DNA from: JARRON01 sp037383845
GTDB lineage: Bacteria > Pseudomonadota > Gammaproteobacteria > Steroidobacterales > XN24
Length of the DNA: 64,000 nucleotides
NCBI GenBank assembly: GCA_037383845.1
Contig: JARRON010000016.1
Coordinates: forward strand, 124,001 to 188,000
Reading direction: 5' to 3'
Every line of letters starts with the position of its first letter. The first letter of the stretch is position 1. Positions 53,389-62,559 of this stretch are shown here, in pieces. A program made the position numbers and the translations under genes. A model generated the notes under the pieces. That model was given only the letters and a program-made list of their open reading frames with translations. It was not told the DNA's origin and did not search any database.

Positions 53389-54110
53389 CCGCTTCCCGTG
53401 CCGCCGGCCCAGGCTGGGGGCTGATCTATGACCCGGCGCTGGTGGCAGACCCCGCGCCGACGCTCCTCGATCCGGCCGCCTGGAAAGACCAGCATACCGG
53501 CGCGGCGGGCCGCGGCCGGGGCGGGGTCACGTTCGTCTCCGCGCCGGGAGGCGAGTGGGCGATCCGGCACTATCGGCGCGGAGGCCTGTTCGGCAGGCTT
53601 GTCCGGGACCACTACCTGTGGACGGGCGACGAGCGCACGCGAAGCTGGTCCGAATGGCGGATGCTGGAGGCGTTGCGGGCGAGGGGGCTACCCGTGCCCC
53701 GCCCGGTGGCGGCGCTGTTCCGGCGCAGCGGGCTGCTGTACACCGCCGATATCGCCACGGTGCGTATTCCCTACGCCGAGCCCCTTTCAGCGCGGCTTGC
53801 GGGCGCCGGGCCAGACGCCCAGCCCTGGGCCGTCATCGGGCGGACGATCGCCGGGTTCCACGCCGCAGGCGCATTTCATCCGGACCTGAACGCCCACAAT
53901 ATTCTCGTGGACGCGGCCGGTCAGCCGTGGCTTATCGACTTCGACAAGGGGAAATTTCGCTCCGAAGGCGACTGGCGGCGGTCCAACCTGCAGCGCCTGG
54001 AGCGTTCCCTGCACAAGATCGCCGCCGAGCCCGGCGCGCCGCCCTTCAGCGCGGAGGGCTGGAACGCCCTTGTCGAGGGCTACGCGGAGGGCGGAGCGGG
54101 CTTGCGCTGA
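53385..54110 (+). CDS. kdkA: 3-deoxy-D-manno-octulosonic acid kinase
   Basis: A 241-residue small kinase of the KdkA family, with FVSAPGGEWAIRHYRRGGLFGRLVRDHYLW, the catalytic segment HPDLNAHNILVD and the metal-binding LIDFDKGKFR. KdkA phosphorylates the Kdo residue of LPS in organisms such as Haemophilus. The start is a GTG overlapping the waaF stop. The last 31 bases overlap the 3' end of the lpxL-like gene on the opposite strand. Confidence 0.9.
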   Translation: MTASRAAGPGWGLIYDPALVADPAPTLLDPAAWKDQHTGAAGRGRGGVTFVSAPGGEWAIRHYRRGGLFGRLVRDHYLWTGDERTRSWSEWRMLEALRARGLPVPRPVAALFRRSGLLYTADIATVRIPYAEPLSARLAGAGPDAQPWAVIGRTIAGFHAAGAFHPDLNAHNILVDAAGQPWLIDFDKGKFRSEGDWRRSNLQRLERSLHKIAAEPGAPPFSAEGWNALVEGYAEGGAGLR

Positions 54111-55045
54111 CGGCTGAGGGCGCCGTAGGGATCCGGGTGGTCGGGGCCGGCCTGCTTGAACCGCCGGTGCACCCACAGGTACTGCTCGGGACACAGACGA
54201 ACGCGTTCCTCGAGCAGGCGATTGATGCGGGCCGCATCCTCCGCCGGGTCGTCACCCGGGAAATCCTCCAGGGGCGGAAGGATGTCCAGGCGGTAGCCCC
54301 CGTTGCCCGGCAGGCGTACCGGGAAGAAGGGCACCACCGGAGCGCCGGACAGGCGCGCGAATGCGGTGGTTGCAGTGTTGGTCGGTGCCGGCACTCCGAA
54401 GAACGGCACCACGGCGCTGTACTTGCCCCGGCGGTGGGCCTGGTCCGGGGCATACCAGATCAGGTGGTTGGTTTTCAGTCCCCGGACCATGGCGCGCACG
54501 TCCTGCTTCACGAAGGCCTTCTCGGCGGACCGCTCCCGCCCCCGGCGCATGATCTCCTCGAACAGCGGATTGCCGTGGGGCCGGTACATGGCCGCGACGG
54601 GACCCAGGCGCGTCAGGAAACGGCCGCCGATGTCCAGCGTGGTGAAATGGCCGGTCAGCATAATGGCCCCGCGCCCGCCCTGCAGGGCCTCCTCGATGTG
54701 CTCCCGGCCCCGGACATCCACCATGCCGTCCAGCCGCTTGTCCGAGGCCCACCAGCACGTCCCGGTCTCGATGACCGACATGCCCAGGGACCGGAAGTGT
54801 TCCTTGAGCAGTCTCTTGCGCTGACGTGGGTCGAGCTCCGGGAACGCGAGGCCCAGGTTGACGTCCGCAATCCGGCGGCGCTTCCCGGACAGGAGGTAGC
54901 CCAGAAAGCCTATGAATCGGCCAGCCAGGCGCTGCAGAGAGTAGGGCATGGCCACCAGCAGCCGAACCGTGCCCAGCCCAAGCCACAGCAGCCAGTACCG
55001 GGGAGCGAGGAAGCGGTAGAGGGGAACCTTGTCGCTGGATGCCAT
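54080..55045 (-). CDS. Lipid A late acyltransferase, LpxL/HtrB type
   Basis: A 321-residue membrane-bound acyltransferase with one N-terminal helix and the catalytic H-x4-D motif at His133/Asp138 (LTGHFTTLDIGG), followed by RPHGNPLFEEIMRRGR and WYAPDQAHRRGKYSAVVPFFG. It transfers laurate or myristate onto Kdo2-lipid A. It is convergent with kdkA (31-bp overlap) and its start is 120 bp from hldE, on the opposite strand. Confidence 0.9.
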   Translation of the reverse strand: MASSDKVPLYRFLAPRYWLLWLGLGTVRLLVAMPYSLQRLAGRFIGFLGYLLSGKRRRIADVNLGLAFPELDPRQRKRLLKEHFRSLGMSVIETGTCWWASDKRLDGMVDVRGREHIEEALQGGRGAIMLTGHFTTLDIGGRFLTRLGPVAAMYRPHGNPLFEEIMRRGRERSAEKAFVKQDVRAMVRGLKTNHLIWYAPDQAHRRGKYSAVVPFFGVPAPTNTATTAFARLSGAPVVPFFPVRLPGNGGYRLDILPPLEDFPGDDPAEDAARINRLLEERVRLCPEQYLWVHRRFKQAGPDHPDPYGALSRQRKPAPPSA

Positions 55046-55165
55046 GTAGGAGCCGTGGCCTCGGGGGCATCGGGCGGGACGCCGATTATAGCTTCGTGCC
55101 GCGCGGGGACCGGCCAGGGCCCTGTGCTAACATCCGCGCCACTTGCGCTGGCCCCGGTCGCACGC

Positions 55166-56587
55166 ATGACCCTCTCGGTTCCCACCTTCGATCGCGCCAC
55201 CGTCCTCGTGGCCGGCGACGTGATGCTGGATCGTTACTGGTTCGGTCCCACGGCGCGCATTTCGCCGGAAGCCCCCGTGCCGGTGGTGCGGGTGGACGAG
55301 GTCGAGGAACGGCCGGGTGGAGCGGGCAACGTAGCCGTGAACCTGGCGACCCTCGGCGCCGGATCCCGCTTGCTGTCTGTCACCGGCGACGACGAGGCCG
55401 CGGCCCGACTGAGGGCGCTGCTGGCGGCCGCCGGAGTGTCCGCCGACCTGCTCGCGGCGGCCGGCGCTCCCACGGTGACGAAGCTCCGGGTGCTGTCCCG
55501 CAACCAGCAGCTGCTCCGGCTGGACTTTGAACAGGCGCTCGCCGCCGGCGCGGCCGATACTCTGGCCGACGCCTTCGCCGAGGCCGTGGCCGGTGTGGAT
55601 GCGGTCGTCCTGTCCGACTACGGCAAGGGCTGCGTGGCATCTGCCCGGCGCATGATCGAAGTCGCCCGGGCCGCTGGCGCGCCGGTGCTGGTGGACCCCA
55701 AGGGGGCCGACTTCGAGCGCTACCGGGGGGCGACGGTTATCACGCCCAACGAGGCCGAGTTCGAGGCTGTCGCCGGGCCCTGGAGAGACGACGACGACCT
55801 GGCGCGGCGCGCGCAGCAGCTCCGCTGCCATCTGGAACTGGATTACCTGCTGGTGACCCGCAGCGACCGGGGGATGATGCTCGTCGGCGAAGACGGCCCT
55901 ACCTGGCTTCCCGCCGAGGCCCGGGAGGTGTTCGACGTCACCGGCGCCGGCGACACCGTGATCGCCACCGCGGCCGCGGGCCTCGCCGCCGGTCTTCCCA
56001 TGATCGAGGCCGCCTCCCTGGCCAACCTGGCCGCCGGAATCGTCGTGGGCAAGCTGGGCGTCGCCGCCGTGACGCCGGCGGAGCTGACGCATGCCCTGCA
56101 CACACGGGGCAAGGGCGGCCGGGGCCTGGTCGGGGAGGACGAGGCCGCATCGCTGGTCGCCGAGGCGCGCCGTCGTGGCGAGACCGTGGTCATGACCAAC
56201 GGCTGCTTCGACATCCTCCACGCCGGGCACGTGGCCTACCTGGAGGAGGCCAAGTCCCTGGGTGACCGGCTGGTGGTGGCGGTCAACGACGACGCCTCCG
56301 TGAGTCGCCTCAAGGGGGCGTCCCGCCCCCTGAATCCCCTGGAGGACCGCATGGCGGTGCTTGCCGGCCTGGCCGCCGTGGACTGGGTCGTGCCGTTTTC
56401 CGAGGACACGCCGGCCCGGATCATCGGCAGGCTGCTTCCCGCCGTGCTCGTCAAGGGCGGCGACTACCGGCCGGACCAGATCGCCGGCGGGGATGCCGTT
56501 AAGGCCGCCGGCGGCGAAGTCCGTGTGCTTCCCTTCCGGGAAGGTCGTTCCACCACCCGCCTCATCCAGCGCATCCGGGGCGGCTGA
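55166..56587 (+). CDS. hldE: Bifunctional heptose-7-phosphate kinase/heptose-1-phosphate adenylyltransferase
   Basis: A 473-residue fusion enzyme of the ADP-heptose pathway. The N-terminal ribokinase-like kinase (about 1-325) has AGDVMLDRYWFG, RPGGAGNVAVNLATLGA and the catalytic DVTGAGDT at 257-264. The C-terminal cytidylyltransferase-fold adenylyltransferase has GCFDILHAGHVAYLEEAK (from 346) and RSTTRLIQRI at the end. The ATG at 55166 gives a protein of normal length (E. coli 477). waaA follows after two bases. Confidence 0.95.
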   Translation: MTLSVPTFDRATVLVAGDVMLDRYWFGPTARISPEAPVPVVRVDEVEERPGGAGNVAVNLATLGAGSRLLSVTGDDEAAARLRALLAAAGVSADLLAAAGAPTVTKLRVLSRNQQLLRLDFEQALAAGAADTLADAFAEAVAGVDAVVLSDYGKGCVASARRMIEVARAAGAPVLVDPKGADFERYRGATVITPNEAEFEAVAGPWRDDDDLARRAQQLRCHLELDYLLVTRSDRGMMLVGEDGPTWLPAEAREVFDVTGAGDTVIATAAAGLAAGLPMIEAASLANLAAGIVVGKLGVAAVTPAELTHALHTRGKGGRGLVGEDEAASLVAEARRRGETVVMTNGCFDILHAGHVAYLEEAKSLGDRLVVAVNDDASVSRLKGASRPLNPLEDRMAVLAGLAAVDWVVPFSEDTPARIIGRLLPAVLVKGGDYRPDQIAGGDAVKAAGGEVRVLPFREGRSTTRLIQRIRGG

Positions 56588-56589
56588 GC

Positions 56590-57864
56590 TTGCCCGTGCG
56601 CTGGCTTTACCTGGTTATCTCTTACCTGGCCGCCCCGGTGGTGGCCCTGGTCCTTTTTTGGAAAGGGCTCGGCAATCGCGCCTACTGGGAGCGGTTTCCG
56701 GAGCGTTTCGGCTTCGGCGCCAGCCGGCTGGACCGGCCCGGCATCTGGGTTCACGCCGTTTCCGTCGGGGAGGTCGTGGCGGCTTCGTCCCTGATCCGGG
56801 AACTGCGGGAGCGGCACCCGGATCGTCCCCTGGTGGTAACGACTGTGACCCCCACGGGCGCACAGCGGGTACGCGACCTGTTCGGCGATGATGTGCTGCA
56901 CAGCTACGCGCCCTACGACACCCCGGGGTCCGTGCGCCGCTTCTTCCGGCGTATGCAGCCGACCATCGCCATTATCATGGAGACGGAGCTGTGGCCGAAC
57001 CTGTATACCGAGTGCGGGCGCCAGGACATTCCCCTGGTGCTGGCCAACGCGCGGATCTCGCCCCGCTCCGTGGACAGGTACCGGCGATTCAGCAGCCTGT
57101 TCGGGAAGGCCCTCTCACACGGGATCGTGATTGCGGCCCAGAGCGAGAAGGACGCGGACCGATTCCGCTCGCTGGGCGCGGCCACGGCCCGAATCCACGT
57201 CACCGGCAACCTGAAGGCGGACGTGGAGTTTTCCCCGGAGGTGGCGCGGGACGGCGCGGCCTTCCGGGCCGAATACTGCGGGGGCAGGCCGGCGTGGATC
57301 GCCGCCAGCACCCACGAGGGCGAGGAATCCCAGGTCCTGGATGCGCATGAACAGGTCAGGGCCGTGATCCCGGACGCCCTGCTTTACCTGGTGCCCCGCC
57401 ATCCGCCGCGATTCGAAGGCGTGGCCGAGTTGCTCCGGTACCGGGTCGGCACCTTCAGCCGGCGGTCCCGGGGAGAAGGCCCTGGCCCGGACGACAGTGT
57501 TTTCCTCGTAGACACGCTGGGCGAGTTGCCCATGTTTTACGCGGCTTCCGACGTCGCCTTCGTCGCAGGCAGCCTGGTGCCCATCGGCGGGCACAACCTG
57601 CTGGAGCCGGCTGCCCTGGGCCTCCCGGTGCTTTCCGGACCCCACAATTTCAACGCCGAGGATCTGGCGGCGCTGCTGGAAGAGGCGGGTGCGCTGGAAA
57701 TCGTCGACGGCCCTGACGCCCTCGGGGCGTCGGTGACGAAGCTGCTGGGCGATCCGGTGCTCCGGGCCGAGCGGGGCAACCTTGCCCGCCAGGCGGTAGC
57801 CGATAACCGGGGCGCCCTCGGCCGGCTGCTGGCCCTGATCGAGCCGCTGCTGAACGGGGCCTGA
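56590..57864 (+). CDS. waaA: Kdo transferase
   Basis: A 424-residue GT30 enzyme that transfers Kdo from CMP-Kdo to lipid A precursor. Features are an N-terminal membrane anchor (LYLVISYLAAPVVALVLFW), HAVSVGEVVAASSLIRELRERHP, METELWPNLYTEC and GGHNLLEPAALGLPVLSGPH. The start may be TTG 56590 (GC-rich purine run about six bases upstream) or GTG 56596. Whether it adds one or two Kdo residues cannot be read from sequence, but the nearby kdkA hints at a phosphorylated Kdo. Confidence 0.93.
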   Translation: MPVRWLYLVISYLAAPVVALVLFWKGLGNRAYWERFPERFGFGASRLDRPGIWVHAVSVGEVVAASSLIRELRERHPDRPLVVTTVTPTGAQRVRDLFGDDVLHSYAPYDTPGSVRRFFRRMQPTIAIIMETELWPNLYTECGRQDIPLVLANARISPRSVDRYRRFSSLFGKALSHGIVIAAQSEKDADRFRSLGAATARIHVTGNLKADVEFSPEVARDGAAFRAEYCGGRPAWIAASTHEGEESQVLDAHEQVRAVIPDALLYLVPRHPPRFEGVAELLRYRVGTFSRRSRGEGPGPDDSVFLVDTLGELPMFYAASDVAFVAGSLVPIGGHNLLEPAALGLPVLSGPHNFNAEDLAALLEEAGALEIVDGPDALGASVTKLLGDPVLRAERGNLARQAVADNRGALGRLLALIEPLLNGA

Positions 57865-57878
57865 GCGCCGCCGAGGGC

Positions 57879-59333
57879 TTACGGCTGGGTGGGGGCGGGG
57901 GTTTCTTCCGGCGGCTTCAGCCAGCCGTCCACCTGTCGCAGGTCCTCCTCGGCCAGGATGCCCGCAGCCCGTTTCAGCAACAGCGCATTGACCAGGTAGG
58001 TGTAACGGGCATTGGCGTAGTCGCGCTGGGCCTCGAACAGCTGCCGGCGGGACTGGAGCACGTCCACCGTCGTCCGGGTGCCGACTTCGAAGCCCGCCTC
58101 GGTGGCGCGCAGGGCGGTCTGGTTGGACGCCACCGACTGGGCCAGCGCCTCCACGCGGCTGATCTCGGACGTCACGGAAAGGTAGGCGTCCCGCGTCTGC
58201 CGCTCGGTCTCCCTGGCGGTGCGTTCCAGCTGCTCCTGGGCTGCCCTGTGGAGATAGCTCGCCTCCTTCACCCGCGAGCTCGTGGCGCCGCCGGAGAACA
58301 GCGGCAGCCGGACCTGGATGCCGATCAGGTCCTGCCAGGTATCGGTGTCTGCCGGCAGGTATGGCTGGGGCGGCCGGGGCGGCTCGCCGGGAAGCTGGAC
58401 GCCCGAGTTCCGCTGCTCAGCCGTCACGTCCCGGTTGCCCCGGGAGGCGACGAAATCCACGGTCGGATAATGGCCGGCGCGGCGGATGTCGATGGTGTCG
58501 GCCGCGATTTCCGCATTCAGCCGCGCCGCCTCGACGCTGAGATTGCTGGTCAGGGCCGTCTGGACCCACTGGTCCACGTCCTCCGGATCGGGCCTGACCA
58601 GGGGCACGTCGGGACCGGCGTCGGCCAGCCCGGTGTAGTACTCGCCGGTGATCGCCCGGAGTGATTCCCGCGAGACTGCGAGCTGGCGCTTGGCCTCAAT
58701 GACGCCGGCCACGGCCGAGTCGTAGCTGGCCTGGGCTTCCTGGACGTCGGTGATGGCGGACAGGCCTACCTCGAAACGCTTCTGGGCCTGTTCCAGCTGC
58801 CGGCCGATGGCTTCCTTGGCCGCCTCCGCGGCATCCAGTGTGGCACGGGCCCCCAGGGTGTCGAAATAGGCCTGGGAAACCCGGAGCATGAGGTCCTGCT
58901 CGGCGGCCCGGAACTCGGCCTCCGCCCGGGCCAGTTCCTTGTCTGCCTGGCGCAGCGCCACCCACTGGTCCCAGCGGAACAGGGTCTGGGTGAGCTGAAG
59001 CTGCCAGCTCTCCTCAGGGTCGGTCCGGCGGGCAAAGGACGTCGGGACCGTAAAGACTTCACCGGTGGCCGGGTCGGCCTGGTTGAAGGTCGAGGTGCCG
59101 CTGTTCCAGATCTTGTTGTAGCTGCCCGTCGCCTCGAGCTGTGGCAGCAGGGCAGCGAGGGCCTGGGGCTTGGACTCCAGGGTGGCCAGCCGATTGGCGG
59201 CCGCCTCCCGCAGGGTAGGGTCGCTTCGCAGGGCGTCCTCGTAGGCGTCCACGAGGCTGACGCCCCAGGCGGGCTGGGCCGCCATCATCATCCCCGCCAT
59301 GGCGAAGACGGGCGCGAAGTGTCGAGTTTTCAT
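57879..59333 (-). CDS. tolC: TolC-family outer-membrane efflux protein
   Basis: A 484-residue trimeric channel protein with a signal peptide (FAPVFAMAGMMMAAQPAWG), repeated outer-membrane efflux protein domains with long coiled-coil helices (AYEDALRSDPTLREAAANRLATLE, AYFDTLGARATLDAAEAAKEAIGRQLEQAQKRFEVGL, then the mirrored VASNQTALRATEAGFEVGTRTTVDVLQSRRQLF). It forms the exit duct for type I secretion and multidrug efflux. Its stop lies 14 bases from the convergent waaA stop. Confidence 0.93.
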   Translation of the reverse strand: MKTRHFAPVFAMAGMMMAAQPAWGVSLVDAYEDALRSDPTLREAAANRLATLESKPQALAALLPQLEATGSYNKIWNSGTSTFNQADPATGEVFTVPTSFARRTDPEESWQLQLTQTLFRWDQWVALRQADKELARAEAEFRAAEQDLMLRVSQAYFDTLGARATLDAAEAAKEAIGRQLEQAQKRFEVGLSAITDVQEAQASYDSAVAGVIEAKRQLAVSRESLRAITGEYYTGLADAGPDVPLVRPDPEDVDQWVQTALTSNLSVEAARLNAEIAADTIDIRRAGHYPTVDFVASRGNRDVTAEQRNSGVQLPGEPPRPPQPYLPADTDTWQDLIGIQVRLPLFSGGATSSRVKEASYLHRAAQEQLERTARETERQTRDAYLSVTSEISRVEALAQSVASNQTALRATEAGFEVGTRTTVDVLQSRRQLFEAQRDYANARYTYLVNALLLKRAAGILAEEDLRQVDGWLKPPEETPAPTQP

Positions 59334-59434
59334 CGTGAGTCAGGTCCCCTTCCGCCCGGGGTGGCATCCCGGGGTGTTTTAGTCAACTATATCACCATAT
59401 CTCCCGCGCCGCCGGCAAGGCGCGCCGGGCCGGA

Positions 59435-59758
59435 TCAATAGGCCGCCAGGCCGGGATCCAGCTGCTCGCCCCAGGCCAGTATGCCCCCGGCGAGGTTCCG
59501 CACGTCGCCGAAGCCCTGCTGAATAAGGTAGCCTGCCACCGTGGCACTGCGCCCGCCGCTGCGGCACATCACCACGACCGGCTGGCCCGGGTCCAGCTCT
59601 GACAGGCGATCGGGCACCTGGCCCATGGGCATGTGCAGGGCACCGTCGATCCGCGCGATCGCCAGCTCCCAGTCCTCCCGTACGTCCAGGAGCACCGGTG
59701 CCCGGCCCTGCTGCTGCAGCTCGGCGAATTCCGCCGGCGTGATTTCCGGGATGCCCAT
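59435..59758 (-). CDS. Rhodanese-domain sulfurtransferase
   Basis: A 107-residue single-domain rhodanese with LLDVREDWELAIARIDGALHMPMGQV and the active-site loop MCRSGGRS, Cys65 being the persulfide-bearing residue. It is similar to GlpE/PspE. It sits between the Pcm-like methyltransferase and tolC, a common neighbourhood; the link to tolC is positional only. Confidence 0.9.
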   Translation of the reverse strand: MGIPEITPAEFAELQQQGRAPVLLDVREDWELAIARIDGALHMPMGQVPDRLSELDPGQPVVVMCRSGGRSATVAGYLIQQGFGDVRNLAGGILAWGEQLDPGLAAY

Positions 59759-59773
59759 GGTCAGATTCCTGGT

Positions 59774-60424
59774 TCAGAAAACGAACGCTTCCGGCCGCGG
59801 CGCGTTCTCCAGCGCCGGCAGGCAGGTTTCGAAGAGTTCCTGGCGGGAGAACTGGCGATCGCTCTTGCGCACGATCAGCCATGCCTGCATGACCGGCGCC
59901 GAGCCCACGAGCTCGAACATTCGGCCCCCGATCGCCAGCAGATTCTCAAAGCGCTCGTGGCGGACGGGAAGAGAGCCGTTGACCGCGATGACGTCGTAGC
60001 GGCGGGAGAACTCCATGGCGAAGGCATCGTCCACCAGCAGGCGCACGTTGCGGATGCCGGTGGCCTCCAGATTCGCCCTGGCGATGTCGGAAAGCTCATC
60101 GTGAATTTCCACGCTGGTGACGTGGCTGGTCAGCCGGGCCAGGCAGGCCGTGAGGTAGCCCGTCCCCGTGCCGATCTCCAAAGCGCTGTCGCCGGGCTTC
60201 GGATCCAGGGCGTCGAGAATCCGCCCCTGGATCTTCGGTGGCGGCAGGGTCTTCCCCTGACCCACCGGAATCGCGGCGTCGGCGTAGGCCAGCGCCGCCC
60301 ACTCGGGGGGCACGAACCGCTCCCGGGGCAGATTGCGCATAACGTCCAGGACGTGCTCGTCCAGCACGCCCCAGGCACGGAGCTGCTGTCCGATCATCTG
60401 TTCTCGGGCGGTTTCTAGGTCCAT
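59774..60424 (-). CDS. Protein-L-isoaspartate O-methyltransferase-like enzyme
   Basis: A 216-residue SAM-dependent methyltransferase of the Pcm/PIMT group: REQMIGQQLRAWGVLDEHVLDVM, PRERFVPPEW, IPVGQGKTLPPPKIQGRILDAL and the SAM-binding ALEIGTGTGYLTACLA. The PIMT signature VPxG is replaced by VNGSLP in the C-terminal half, as often in the short PIMT-like proteins beside tolC, so substrate specificity may differ from true Pcm. ATG 60424 starts the conserved region; the frame extends upstream without a likely start. Confidence 0.88.
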   Translation of the reverse strand: MDLETAREQMIGQQLRAWGVLDEHVLDVMRNLPRERFVPPEWAALAYADAAIPVGQGKTLPPPKIQGRILDALDPKPGDSALEIGTGTGYLTACLARLTSHVTSVEIHDELSDIARANLEATGIRNVRLLVDDAFAMEFSRRYDVIAVNGSLPVRHERFENLLAIGGRMFELVGSAPVMQAWLIVRKSDRQFSRQELFETCLPALENAPRPEAFVF

Positions 60425-60640
60425 TTCGGGGGAGCCGGGAAGGGGTGCGAAAGTGCGGAAGATTAAGGGCTGCCCCGCCGGTGTGACAAGCGTCCGGCCC
60501 TGCATTATGGTGAATTGCTGGCAGGCTGCCGCCTCCAGTGGGATAAGCTTGCGCGACAGGTGGGGATGGCGCGCGGCCTTGTTGTTTTCGCGGGTTCGCC
60601 GGTCCCACCCTGGAAAGCCCGCCTGGCCGCGAGGAGCCGC

Positions 60641-62533
<1,893 letters not shown>

Positions 62534-62559
62534 GCCGGCGGGACGACGGCACCAGACCG

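Noticed and set aside
60425..60640. Possible TPP riboswitch upstream of thiC suggested by GGGGTGC at 60442-60448
   Set aside because: The CTGAGA core and the downstream partner motif are absent, so I do not annotate it.
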